Positions 1 through 11,252 of a DNA stretch of 64,000 bases are shown here, piece by piece. The position numbers and the translations under genes were made by a program. The notes beneath the pieces are model-generated. The model was not told the origin of the DNA, did not search any database, and saw nothing but the letters and a program-made list of their open reading frames with translations. The stretch is from Galaxea fascicularis (lineage: Eukaryota; Cnidaria; Anthozoa; Scleractinia; Euphylliidae), in the NCBI GenBank assembly GCA_948470475.1, contig OX419342.1:6241996-6305995 (forward strand), in the 5' to 3' direction. Numbering within the stretch: the first letter of the stretch is position 1; each line of letters opens with the position of its first letter.

Positions 1-2922
1 CAGGAGTTAAAATGCTAAAACACGCAGGAATTTCGTGGTGAGGTCTTGTCAGCACACAATTCCTTGCAAAGAAACAAAAATTTCAAGTATTTTTTCTCTT
101 TATTTATATTACACAACAGCTGCGTAAAACACCTAGAAGATAATTTAGGTTCTATTCTCTTCTGATTTTTTTAATTTGCGTGTAACGGCAGATAAATCAA
201 CCAATACCCACGAAAGCGGGGAAATCCCGTTGACGAGCCAACCGGAAGGCACACCCCGCGGGCGCGGCACACCACAGGAGACCCATGAAACCTGGTGTGA
301 CGTCCGCAAGCTGTTTGATCTCGATTATTGACGAGTGTTGCGAATTACTTCTCATCGTAAATTAATCCTGTGTCCTTCAGTATATTTCTCTCGCAAAGCA
401 CAGGCTGAGAAGTACTTGCAGGTGGGTGCCATATTCATCAGTTATGCCTAATACTGCACAAAAATCGAGTTTTAGCTGGTTCACGTCGACTTTCGAGCAC
501 GTTTTTGCGACCAAGTTCAATCAAAAGCGATTTGTGTGGTAAGATGAGGTATGCGATTCTTTTATCTGCGTTTCATTTCATTGTGTGGTTATAATTCCAA
601 AGAAAGCATTCGGTGGCCCGCCATATGCAGCTTGAATTCAATTTTCTGTTTGACAATCCTTGATAAATACGTGTTCTAGATGGCAAAGCTTTTAACATGT
701 AACCAAAGAGAAGCAACTGCGAGAAAATTTGAAATGGTTGCCCTAATCGCTTTAGGATGTACTCACGTTTGGCTTTTTCTTTATCTTATAGCGTCCGTTA
801 AGTCTGTGCGAACTCTATTTTTGTTGAAACGGCATATTAGTTCAAAACTGCATAACTTTATTTTCTTGATTGATAGAACATCGTGTAACTGGACTCCATT
901 TCCGTTGTTGAAATTCTCCGCGCAAAAGTCGGCATTGTTAACTTTAATTGTTTTGAAATGAAAGATTCTATAAATTATTCATCAGTTACGCATACGTGAG
1001 TACAAAAGCTAACAATGCCACGCTACTTTTGGTAAATAACCTTTGGTTAATCAGAAACAAAGCTTACAAACGATCAGGAAATCACCTTTTGGTTGCGAAA
1101 TATTTTTCTGTTTACATAGACAACCATTTCCCGCCTAAATAAACATAGATCTGTCAGAGATCTGTTAACCCTCGCACGAATCTGACCAAGTGAAAATGTT
1201 TCTTTTGTATGGGGATGACCTTGTTCGCAACTTCACTTAATTTGCAAGCTATATAGAAGGAAATACGGTTTTAGTGAGTCAGCCTAAATTCAAGGCCAAT
1301 TAAGTCCATTTCTCGCTTAATCCGCTTTCTAATATGGAGAGCATAATTCTTTTGCTTTTGCGGTTGACCTTTTGCCCCAATTTGAACTTTTCGAGATAAG
1401 CACGTAACAATTGGATAGAGGATATGCTGCTAAAGCGAACCACACTTGTTATGAATCACGCGAAATGCGTGGAACACAGAAGTCCTTTTATTTATGTTAC
1501 AAGATTTTCGTCTAAGCTGAAGTCCAGGCCTGTTTATGGCTTTGCAGTTGATTGGAGACTGCTTATCACGAATATTCTTTGAAAAGATAAGTAACCTGAC
1601 TGCATATTTTCTTTATCCTTTGTGACTTGCGTGAGAATGTGTAGCTAGCGTTAGGATGTTGGGGACACCAGAAAAAAAAAAACAAACAAACAAAAAACAA
1701 AAAAAAAAACATTCGTTTAATTATCCAAATCTTTGCCCCTTGCTCACCCAAGCTGAGTACTCATCGCCAATTTGCTTCACCCATTTGATTTTCCCCATAT
1801 CCATTTCAATTATCGATAGAGGTGATTGATGTCTTCGTTGGACTGTGTGCCAAAACGGACGTGTGCCTGTCTGTCATTTGTAATAGCATCACAGGAAGAG
1901 CCCGTCAAAAGCTTCAGCTAACTTCCATTCGATCGGTTCACATTTGATTTCTTCCAAAGACTCGTAAGTTAAAGCCACCAAACTTGACATATCAGTAGCC
2001 TCAATTTGAATAGCTACAGTTTTGTTCCTCTGAAGTCGTCCGTGGGAAAATGACCAGCACATCTTTCAACACGCACTTTTCGCTGTGACCCTGCTGCTGC
2101 AGGGCTTGCCTGTGCGCTCTATCATGTTACATTATCGTAAAACGTGTCTTTTGTTTTCTCACGACATGCGAGAACAACTTAAGTCTAACGTAATGAATGC
2201 GTTGACGGATAATTAGGGACATGCAATCCAAATAGGCGTTACGAATATCACGACAGGTGATAAAACAAAAAATATTTTGAACATGCGTTAAACTGGAGAG
2301 GAGAATACTGCTGTTGATAACTTCAAGTAGTGGTGAACATAAGTCGGTATTTCACACTTGATGTTAACGACAGAAATGCGCAGCTTGATGCCCTTTCACC
2401 CTCATCATCTTTCTCGGAGTGCGCTATCACACAACGTTTCCGCAATCTTAGGATGGTTCTGATGGGAGTGGGAAGCTTTTTGGAATAAAAGCCTTGGTTC
2501 AAACGTTTTCTCAGAAGCTGCTGGTCATCCAGAGGTCCTTACGACAAATGCTAGAATGCAAGAGGAAAAAAGGGAAAGCAGAACCCACAAACTCTATCGC
2601 ATCCTCTTGGTTGTCGCTATTTTTATAGGTCGTTTCAGGGAGATGGCTTGCAGCTCGGCTTGGGGTGCTCGACAATTTGACTTCAATCGCCCGTCCCCCA
2701 TAACTAATGTCTTCTTTTTTCGAGATATTATATTTAACAGAATTCAGAACTTGTTCACGGAAATCACGTTAGTCAACAACAATAAAAGCGACTTTAAACT
2801 TGTCCTTGCATCCACTGATCTGCAAGCCAAGAAGAGCATTCCCCTTTTTGTTGAATAACAACTATCAAAGAAGGGAAAACTTTAGACTCACAATTATCTT
2901 AATTCGTAGGAATTTGTTCACA
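1..2922. other. Non-coding stretch upstream of the cysteine-repeat gene
   Basis: No gene recognised on either strand. Short open frames occur at 680-961 (+) and 2556-2858 (+), but they show no family motif, repeat or splice context. A short A-rich run lies near 1671-1712. The 5' UTR and promoter of the gene starting at 2923 probably lie in the last part, but no TATA box or other element stands out. Confidence 0.5.
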
Positions 2923-4380
2923 ATGGGGCTAGTGCAAGAGCAGCTTCTTATCATTATACTCGTCGCCATTGTCAATCAGACCACAGCCGTCATTAACGAA
3001 AGACACTGCTTCTTGAGACAGAATAGGACGTGTTATCAATACTCACTCACTAGACGACAAAGCATGGCCTGTTCCGTGAGTGGAAAGATATTCAAGGAAT
3101 GTCATCAAATCTGCAGCGCTGGGAACTGCAATCTTACGTGCTCTTCACCGAATGCATGCAAACAGCAATGTTATGGCAGCCTATGCAATAAACTGAATTG
3201 TAACGCAAAGACATGCGACCAATATTGCATCCGTGGGCGCTGCAACATGATGTGCAATTCTGACGAATGTACGCAGACATGTGACGTCGGTGGATGTGAA
3301 ATGAAATGTCCTTACAATGCCAAGCGTTGCCTCCAGAAATGCAATCGAGGATACTGCAAAATGCATTGTCCAGCAGGAGTGCGATATTGCCAGCAAACTT
3401 GTGAATCAGGGAGATGCACGATGCTTTGTGAAGGAGACAAGTGTGTGCGATCATGTCAGAGGAGCAATTGTAGTTACAGCACTGAGCCTGAAAACACAAC
3501 TGCTTTGGCTGTTGTATCAACTTGCAATCAGGGCATTGCCCATAGGGAGAACATTTGCTATCAGCAATGCATGAATGGGGACTGCCATCTCGAGAGTGTT
3601 AAGAATTATTCCATGCAGAGTCAGGCCTGTTATGGGGGCAACTGCTACCTGAGATGCGCTGCGGGAGCAAAGTGTAGCCAGGTGTGCGTTGGACGGCAAT
3701 GTCAACTGATCACATGCACATCGGACGTTTGCATTCAAGAATGTATCTCTGGAGGATGCCACATGGAATGCTACTCGAGGATCTGCACCCAGATTTGCAG
3801 AGGAGAAAATTGCAAGATGGCCTGTTTATCTTCCAGCTCAAAACTCTGTTATCAGACCTGCATCGGGGGAGGTTGTTTGACATCGTGCGAGGGAGAGAAC
3901 TGCAGCCCTAGATGCTTTGGAGGACAATGCAAGCACGCGGTCTATCATCCTCCTGGAATAACAACTAAATCCACCTGCGACAACATTGAGGACGACACAT
4001 GCATCCAAACCTGTGATTCGAAAGTTGGTTGTGTACTGACAAACAGGCCCTCAAAGCCGCTTCAAATATCCAATCAGAGTTGCAGCGATGGTTTCTGCTA
4101 TTTGAATTGCACGGGTTCGGACATTTGTTATCAAAACTGCTCGGGTAGGAAGTGCTACACGGCATCATGCAATGCGAGAGAGTGCGAACAGGTTTGCAAT
4201 GGGGACGATTGTGGCTTGGTGGAATGCGATGCAGATACTTGCACTCAAGTGTGCTTCGGTTGGGGATGCCATCTAAAGTGCCACCCTTCTGTACAGATCT
4301 GTAATCAGATCTGCCTAGCTGAGAAGGGCAGGTGCTCTCTCGAGTGTTGGGCTCATCAATGTGTCACGACATTGCTGTAG
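2923..4380 (+). CDS. Secreted cysteine-repeat protein, single exon (485 aa)
   Basis: I do not recognise the family. The reading frame is open further upstream, but I chose the ATG at 2923 because it is followed by a typical signal peptide: MGLVQEQ, then a hydrophobic run LLIIILVAIV. The rest is an array of short cysteine units close to C-x-Q-x-C-x2-G-x-C-x2-3-C, for example CNRGYCKMHC and CESGRCTMLC, repeated to the stop. Even spacing suggests a chain of small disulfide-bonded modules. Several N-x-S/T sites (NRT, NLT, NTT, NYS, NCT) fit a secreted glycoprotein. There is no membrane segment after the signal peptide. An AATAAA lies 12 bases after the stop. It could be a matrix, mucus, skeletal or defence protein; the sequence does not decide. 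Frames on the other strand here are shadows of the regular Cys codons. Confidence 0.8.
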   Translation: MGLVQEQLLIIILVAIVNQTTAVINERHCFLRQNRTCYQYSLTRRQSMACSVSGKIFKECHQICSAGNCNLTCSSPNACKQQCYGSLCNKLNCNAKTCDQYCIRGRCNMMCNSDECTQTCDVGGCEMKCPYNAKRCLQKCNRGYCKMHCPAGVRYCQQTCESGRCTMLCEGDKCVRSCQRSNCSYSTEPENTTALAVVSTCNQGIAHRENICYQQCMNGDCHLESVKNYSMQSQACYGGNCYLRCAAGAKCSQVCVGRQCQLITCTSDVCIQECISGGCHMECYSRICTQICRGENCKMACLSSSSKLCYQTCIGGGCLTSCEGENCSPRCFGGQCKHAVYHPPGITTKSTCDNIEDDTCIQTCDSKVGCVLTNRPSKPLQISNQSCSDGFCYLNCTGSDICYQNCSGRKCYTASCNARECEQVCNGDDCGLVECDADTCTQVCFGWGCHLKCHPSVQICNQICLAEKGRCSLECWAHQCVTTLL

Positions 4381-5162
4381 CTTTGAAATGGCAATAAATG
4401 AACATTGGAACTTGTAGGTTTTGCGTTACGATCAGTAAAGCGAGTGCAAATGTCTGGTAGGTTTTGGGCAAAAAATTGAGTATTTCATAATTATTCCATG
4501 TCGTTTGAAGTATTGTATATTGAACTGTTAAAAATGGTCATGCATGGCCCTACATGACTCATTTGGCAAGTAACTTTAGTCCCTTCCTTTGCTATTGAAT
4601 TGAGTGAAAGTATTTCCACTACCTAAACCACCTATTAAACATTTGTAAGTTAGAAGTAAACAGGTGGATGGAAAACAGAAGGCCTAGTGGAAGCTAATCT
4701 CCCACCTCAGCTGACAGCGTCTTCGAAATCAGGTCTAACAGAGAACCGAAAGTAGGCTACCTCTAATGTTTTTGTATTTATATGGCTACCCGATACTGCT
4801 AGCAACTGGCATTGAAAAAAATATCACTCAGATACAGATAAGTAAAACAAAATGGCTGCATTAATGTACAGGATGTGTGTAAACGACCTAGTGTAGGTTA
4901 TGTAATTCACTTTTTTAGAGCACTTGTATAAAGTCGTCGGAATTAAAGATTGCGTCAGGCCACTATAATCTGGCTCTATTTCATTGGCGAATCAGACGTG
5001 TAAATCAATCAGCTCCAGGGAGTTTAAGGATCAGCGGCCCGGTCTTCTACATGTACACTCGAGTTGAATTTACCGGTTCTTGTTCAATAGGAGCCTAAGA
5101 ATTCTGACAAGAAGGCATCCCTCGTTATCATTAACTCACTCACCATGTTTGAGTCTAGCGAG
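4381..5162. other. Convergent intergenic region
   Basis: Separates the 3' ends of the cysteine-repeat gene (+) and the BTB gene (-). Apart from the AATAAA noted separately, nothing is recognised. Confidence 0.5.
4393..4398 (+). terminator. Polyadenylation signal AATAAA
   Basis: Canonical AATAAA 12 bases after the stop of the cysteine-repeat gene, implying a very short 3' UTR if used. Confidence 0.55.
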
Positions 5163-6551
5163 TCAATCTAAATTGAAAAACAATATTTCCAATATTTGCC
5201 TCGACTGGCCCTCGAACATGAATTCAATTCCTTCACACTTAACAAACTTCATCGGGACACCTCTGTTTGAAGAGGCCCTTGCTTCGTCGGTGCCAACTAT
5301 ATTGACCTTGACATTGAACTGAGCTTCTCTGGACACAAGAAACGGCTTGGGGACCAGTACATCAAACCCCAACCTATTGCTCAGCTGACCCGGGAATGCG
5401 CCGACGGTAAAAGAACCGCGTACAGCAGCCACTTCCTCTCTTAAACCGTAACACCTTAAAACTCTGAGCTGCGCTGAGAAATATTTTCCCACATCTTTGT
5501 GCGCGTAGAGACGAACTCCTGCAAAGTAGACTTCTCTACTAGTGGAGAACCTAAGGCTTTCAGATACAGAGAGGAAACTCTCGGAACTCGGAAACGTCTG
5601 ATTTTCTCTGTATCTATAGCACCGAGACAACTGGACGTCTGAGTTGTTTGGCTGAAGCAACGGCCCGCGCGGTATGCACGAAAACTTCATTTCGGGATGT
5701 GCTACGGCGCCCTGTTTATGGTATAAATAGACTTGAGAAACCTCTTTCTCAGTTAGGACTCCTGCTGGTACCACAGTTTTGCCAAACAGTCGAGGTGGCA
5801 TCAAAGGAAACCGGATCAAATAGATGGCGTCTTTCAGCACTCTTCTCATCTTTTCCCCTGTAGGCTCCAATCCTCGAACCTTGCATTTGGCCGTCGCCCA
5901 TCGCGTTGCCGCTTTAAAAATAGCGCACTCGCCATCCACCAACGTAAGCGAGTCTCTTTGAAGAAGTGATGACAGTGTGTCTTGACCAATCCATAGAAGA
6001 CCTTCAGTCTGAAGACAGGCGCTCGTCTTGATTTCCAACAGCTTCCAGCATCGCTGTTCAAGACGTGTTTCCGAGAACAACCTGGCATGCTCTAGGATCC
6101 TAAACACATTACTTTCTCTTAATTCCGCTTCTAGGAAACGACAGCAATTCTCTGATAGAAATGGCACGATGTATTTCTTGGCCAGATACAGCAACTCGAA
6201 TACATTTCCCGAGGTCAAGTGCACTTCATCCGCGTACAAATAACGAAGGAACTCGATGAAACTCCGTGGATCGCAGTCAGAGAGCGAGATCTCTTCCCCG
6301 GTGTGAGCAAGGTTACTATAAAACATAGCGTGGAAAACGGGACTACCTAGTGACAGCAGAAGCTTATGAGCGTAGATAACTTCGTGGTTTTTCTGCTGGC
6401 TCTTTGGGTTTGAATCATGGATCACAAATTTGATATCGCTCATAACAGGATTATTTATCATTAGCGCTGTCCTCTCTCGAATGGTTCTCTTTTCTGTAGG
6501 CCAGTTCTCACAATTCGCAGAGCTACCTGCTGTTGACGTTGCAAATGCCAT
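5163..6551 (-). CDS. BTB-BACK-PHR domain protein, BTBD1/2/3/6-like, intronless (462 aa)
   Basis: The order is that of the BTBD1/2/3/6 group: a short variable N-terminus, a BTB/POZ domain at about residues 30-140 (VMSDIKFVI, YAHKLLLSLGSPVFHAMFY and the LRYLYADEV strand are recognisable), a BACK domain at about 145-250 (CCRFLEAEL, then CWKLLEIKT), and a PHR-type beta domain at the C-terminus (about 300-460). Family members are adaptors that bring substrates to Cullin-3 E3 ligases; that role is family knowledge, not visible here. Vertebrate members have introns, while this copy is one uninterrupted frame, so it may be a retrocopy. Start and stop are intact and nothing suggests decay. Its 3' end faces the cysteine-repeat gene. 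Confidence 0.9.
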   Translation of the reverse strand: MAFATSTAGSSANCENWPTEKRTIRERTALMINNPVMSDIKFVIHDSNPKSQQKNHEVIYAHKLLLSLGSPVFHAMFYSNLAHTGEEISLSDCDPRSFIEFLRYLYADEVHLTSGNVFELLYLAKKYIVPFLSENCCRFLEAELRESNVFRILEHARLFSETRLEQRCWKLLEIKTSACLQTEGLLWIGQDTLSSLLQRDSLTLVDGECAIFKAATRWATAKCKVRGLEPTGEKMRRVLKDAIYLIRFPLMPPRLFGKTVVPAGVLTEKEVSQVYLYHKQGAVAHPEMKFSCIPRGPLLQPNNSDVQLSRCYRYRENQTFPSSESFLSVSESLRFSTSREVYFAGVRLYAHKDVGKYFSAQLRVLRCYGLREEVAAVRGSFTVGAFPGQLSNRLGFDVLVPKPFLVSREAQFNVKVNIVGTDEARASSNRGVPMKFVKCEGIEFMFEGQSRQILEILFFNLD

Positions 6552-8344
6552 GTTCTAACGAAACAGAGGTTTTAGCGGTAATCTAACTATAGAAGAATCA
6601 TTACTTCAAGCACACAGATATTTTGATTAGAACAACAGTGAAATAATTCAGGTCTGCCCATGCAGATTATCATACTTTTTCCTCGGTTGAATTCACACCA
6701 GTCACCAATTAAAAACAAAAATCATTCCGGGGGTGCTTTGCAACAAGGCTATTCTTATTTTGCTCACTTCTCTTACACAAAGCAACCATTGAATGTTCTG
6801 CATGAGACGTCTTTGTTTCAAACAGTTTCCCTGTCTCGTTGGCCATGGAATTAAACATTATAAGTTCGTAATATGACCAGTGGACGTTGACAGTCTCACT
6901 AACTGGCTAGCATACTCTTAGTCATTCTTTATATGGAGTGTATGTGATTCACGTATGTTCTTTCATGATCAGGTTTCAAATTAAAGAAGTTCACTTCAAT
7001 GAAAACAGCTCGTGATTACGACTGTACAAACAAAGACAAGGAAATAAATAAGTGGAGGTCATTTCATAGTTCACGAAAATCGTCGCAAATGCAAGATCAG
7101 AGGTTCGAAACAACGTTAAACAATTCTGTGTAAAAGGGAGCGACGTGTTGCCATAAATAGGCCACTGGAAAAAGGAATGTTACTCCTTTATTCGTTTATT
7201 TAATTTTATTACTTATTTTCCTTGTAAAATGTTTTGTTTTCTTATCATTTCTATTTTTCCCTTCCTTCTTACCTTTCTTACCCATCCTCCCTCCCAACCA
7301 ATTGGACATAACCTTTCGTTTTCACGATATTCATAGTGAAAATGTCGATCCTGCAGTTTACTATCATTTCTTAACAAAAAATCATTAGAGTTCTTGTCCT
7401 TCACTGATAAAATAGAGGTTCGTGCATTTGTAACTATTAACAGCTATTACACATTGATGCTAATTTCTGTTCCCTTTCCGTTCAAATGGGTAACACTGTT
7501 AGCTTTTTCTTTAACTTTGGATACGTCGAAAAAAAGATTGTATGTATTATTATGTATTAATATTGTACCGGAGTTGACACTGGGCAGGAACGCTCCGACA
7601 GTACATCCTTCTTGGTGATAGACATTGAAGAGTGTGTTCCAGTAGCGCCATCTGAGCTGGGCGAACTCAATTCGGGATACCAGCCATGATCAGCCTAAGT
7701 TAAAACCGATCTTTGCACCCACCAGGATGAGTACATGTCTATATGAGGATAGATGATCTCAAAAATCAATCTACAATGAAACAACGCTTGTATCATTTTC
7801 CTCATTGAATATCACTGAACATTCAGGACGTCCCTGGATATGACCAGTCCTCGACAAAGGTGGTTAGCAAACCTTCCACGTTCTGTTTTTATTACCAAAA
7901 AATATCCTTCATTCATTTAAGCCATGAAGCTGAAATTTGAGATACCCTCAAGGGCTGCTCGCAGCTGAAAGGACAAAGCTCATTTCTTGAGGATGATGAT
8001 GCCGGAAGATTGACCTGAGACTTTGAAAATATTGAAGGCATTAATGATTGTCTTTAATTCAGGTTTGAATTTTTTCATCAAACCGATTCGTGCAAAAAAC
8101 GCAAATGAAAACAATCAAAAAAATTTTTCTCCCCCAGAAGAATATAATCAGCGAATGATCAGGCAAGAGATCATATTTCCAAGAAAGAGTATGATGAGGT
8201 CTGCAATTCGGTTGGATCAATTATTTCACACGATCCTCAAACAAACTGCAAACTCCACCAGATAATTTTCCCTACATGTCCCTTTATATCATTGCCTCTT
8301 TGGAAACTCGTGTCAGCTGTTTCGCTTTGTACTAAGCCCACCAT

Positions 8345-8373
8345 AACAAACAAACAAACAAACAAACAAACAC
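8345..8373. repeat. (ACAA)n microsatellite
   Basis: About seven tandem AACA/ACAA units. Confidence 0.9.
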
Positions 8374-8623
8374 AATTTATTCACGTTTTAAATCTGTATT
8401 CTTAACTACGTACAACTTCACATGATACCGGTGGCTCTCTATCTATTCTGATAAGAACATTCTAACTGGCCTCAATCATCACTAGCTCTCTGTCTCTCCT
8501 GGTGGAAATTTTGGATATCCTAGCATCTTACTTCTGCAAATTAGGGTTGATAAAACAACTTCGTTTACTGACCCATCTCGAACAAAAAAGGTACCCTCAA
8601 AGAGCCATGTGGAATCGTGGGAT

Positions 8624-8995
8624 AATGTCAGTATCTGGGCAACTGCACACTTAACCTCAAATGAAGACTGATCCTCACAGTTGCGAACGCAATTTATGCA
8701 ATTGTGCAAAGAAGCCTAAACAAATTCAGGGCTTCAACGGGGTTTGAACCCGTGACCTCGCGATACCGAGTCCTGAACTTTTTTCAGGCTTCTTCACGCA
8801 ATTGCGTAAATTGCGTTCACAACTGCGAGGATCAGTCTTCATTTGATTTCACATCTGCAGTTCATATGTGATTTACTTCATATTATCATATACATTATAC
8901 TTGTTGGGTTAGGGATTTACTTCATATATATCATATACATTATACATGTTGGGTTAGGGGAGGGGTAGGTGCGCAGTTGCCCAGATACTGACATT
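8624..8995. mobile_element. Composite foldback element with tRNA-like core
   Basis: The ends are inverted copies: AATGTCAGTATCTGGGCAAC at the left reads back at the right near 8969-8994. Inside is a second inverted pair (ACGCAATTT.. and the GAAGCCT motif) around a tRNA-like B box on the minus strand (GGTTCAAACCC, near 8740). Part of the inner sequence (CAGGCTTCTT..GCAATTG) recurs near 48.23 kb, so it is a dispersed repeat. Confidence 0.7.
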
Positions 8996-9479
8996 GATCC
9001 GAATGGAGAATGGCAGGCGTCTTATCACGTGACCGGACGCTGAACGTGGTGGCCATCACAACACTAACCAAACTTTTCGTGAATTACATAGTTAATTATA
9101 CAGTTTCACCATGTTCTGCCAGTCCATCTGCCACAGACCTACCTCGCTTAATTTTACAGGCAATAAATTCTAGAGTAGCTTAGAAGATCTGGAAGGATTA
9201 TTGCAAAATTACAATGGACGGAGTTTGCCCGTACACTAAATGACCGATCAGAAGTGTTTTACCTCAGAAGGCTGCTATTTGTCAGCATAATTTAAAATGC
9301 TGACTATCAACCAGTTTAGACCACGATTAAGAATGTTTTAACGTCACAAACCTTAAGTAATCCCTACATTTCTGAGCGAAAAAACATCCTCCCATCATAA
9401 AAATAATTTCAAAAACAAACCAACAAACAAACACGTGAGTTTTGTGCACTCATAACTACCTTTGACGTGAATAAAACTT

Positions 9480-9765
9480 CCTCGAATACAGGCATCAAGA
9501 GTTTCAGTTTCCTTTGTGGGGCGCAGCGCATCGTGGGACAGAAAGTGAGCACCAGCTCTCGAATGACAGTCATATCAGATTATTTTCCCTTTTCATCTTG
9601 TCTCCTTTTACGCGAATATTAAAACTAATCGCCAAACAATACAAATATTCACCAAAAGGAGACAAGGATATGGCTGCCATTCAAGACTTGGTGCTCACTT
9701 TCTTTCCAATAATGCATTGCGTCGCACAAAGAAAACTGAAACTCTTGATGCGTGTATTAATCAAG
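9480..9765. mobile_element. Foldback element (MITE-like), about 285 bp
   Basis: Long imperfect inverted arms. The left arm CATCAAGAGTTTCAGTTTCC and the following AAGTGAGCACCA return in reverse complement at 9660-9760. No coding capacity, as expected for a non-autonomous DNA element. Confidence 0.8.
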
Positions 9766-10079
9766 GCAAAATTCCTTGAGTCATTATAAAAACATCGGGT
9801 GTTACCCTGTGACTTTTCCCTGTCGTTTGTTACCCTTGCTAAATTTCTGTTTTAATTTTGCTCATACTACTACAAAATCATTCATGGTACTCACGTGTAA
9901 TTTATGAACCCTTCTTTCTTGGGATCAAGCCGTGTGAGCAGGCGAGCCATTTTTTCCATCTGAAATTCAATGCCCGCCTTCTACAAAAGAAGCCGTACAT
10001 GTTCATAAAATCGTCATGTCTTTTACTTGTAATGTTAATAGGTTAATTAGGTCGTTATAAAAAGGCGTATTCAAGACGA

Positions 10080-10322
10080 AAATAGTCCATTTTACAGTTG
10101 TATGTTGAGTGACCAGGCCTTTGAATAGAAGTGAGGCTGGGGGTGAGCTTGTTTTGATACAAACCTCTCTGTCTTTCTCATGTAAATGCAGACTAGTTAG
10201 CACAACAACAACATGATTTACATGAGAAAAGCAGTGAGGTCTGTATCAAAACAAGGTCACCCCCAGCCTCGCTTCTACTCAAAGGCCAGGTCACTCAACA
10301 CATAACTGTAAAATGGCCTATT
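10080..10322. mobile_element. Foldback element, about 240 bp
   Basis: Left arm (TAGTCCATTTTACAGTTGTA... GAGGCTGGGGGTGA) pairs with the right arm (TCACCCCCAGCCTC ... TAACTGTAAAATGGCCTA). Arms are roughly 100 bp and near-identical around a short loop. Confidence 0.85.
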
Positions 10323-10596
10323 CATCATTTTCACTTTCCCTAAAAAAGAGGAACTGTATTTGCGTATTTATAGTTCTGGAGCCCTTAGTGGTTTGGTAAG
10401 GAGTCCTATTTCTATCGGTCCACAAATATTCGCCATTCCCATATTTCTTATTATGGTATACTCAACAAAATTACTCAATTCTGATTGGTCCAGAGGAATA
10501 CAATTAATTCCAAATAGTACTCTGTAGGAGTACCTCTTAAGTTTCCATGACAATGGCGCGTAAGTTCGTAATTTTGTTGCATGGACCATAAATAAA

Positions 10597-10750
10597 AAAT
10601 CGCACGACCTCCTCGTACAATTCGGCATTAATAGATACCCGTGATTTTGAAAGTTCTCAAATTGCACTCGCCTAAAGGTCGTGCATTTTTGAGAACTTTC
10701 AAAATCACTAGTACCTATTAATCCCAAATTATACTCGAGGTCGCGCGATT
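10597..10750. mobile_element. Hairpin element, about 150 bp
   Basis: TGATTTTGAAAGTTCTCAAA and its flanks are mirrored by TTTGAGAACTTTCAAAATCA. The outer ends TCGCACGACCTC and GAGGTCGCGCGA also pair. The short minus-strand frame across it is a by-product of the symmetry. Confidence 0.75.
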
Positions 10751-10935
10751 TCCTATACCAATACACTTTCTTTCCACCCAAAACCTCAGCTGAAGCGTTG
10801 TTTTCAATTTTTCTCTGAAAGATTGTAAGCCACACGAGAAATTGACAACAATGTTAATGCAAACTTTGAGGATGTAGACAAAATGCATTATGGGAAATGT
10901 GGAAATGGCAATCGAATCAAACTTGAACTACTTCA

Positions 10936-11130
10936 ATACCCGGTTAGCTCAGTTGGTACGAGCAGCGGACTGCTGAGCAAAAGATCGTTGGCTCACCACA
11001 AATCGCAGTCCTAAAACAAGCGGTGAGATTAGGCTAGCTGTATGCTCAACATCTGCCAAAGCTGGGATGATGGGATCATTGGGCAGTAACCGTGGCTAAG
11101 CTTACTCACCATCACACGGAAATCTCAGAG
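10936..11130 (+). mobile_element. tRNA-derived SINE
   Basis: The head resembles a tRNA: TAGCTCAGTTGGTA matches a pol III A box, followed by a degraded B box. The body (TGGGATGATGGGATCATTGG, GCAGTAA) is not tRNA. A related body occurs near 32.9-33.1 kb. Not a functional tRNA because the acceptor and T arms do not fold. Confidence 0.7.
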
Positions 11131-11252
11131 AGGACGTACAAGAACCCATACCTCAAAGGGTTGGAAGGAGACTGAACATTGGACTACCCATCTGTGCCTA
11201 GGACTCTTTTAAGGAATTTAGTGGGGAGGGGAAGGGCAAATTATGTGAATAG

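Larger units (their letters stand above)
6552..11252. other. Intergenic region rich in foldback repeats
   Basis: No gene found between the BTB gene and the last exon of the LRRC74A-like gene. The second half contains four foldback elements and a SINE, listed separately. The stretch 6552-8344 shows nothing I can name. Confidence 0.5.

Noticed and set aside
680..961. 93-residue plus-strand frame with a hydrophobic stretch
   Set aside because: No family motif, no splice or polyadenylation context; likely chance.
3134..4168. Several open frames in other frames and on the minus strand
   Set aside because: Shadows of the cysteine-repeat gene, caused by regular TGY codons.
10936..11010. Possible tRNA gene with a good A box
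   Set aside because: No foldable acceptor or T arm, and the sequence continues into a SINE body; same for 20226-20398, 40833-41000 and the B box near 8740.
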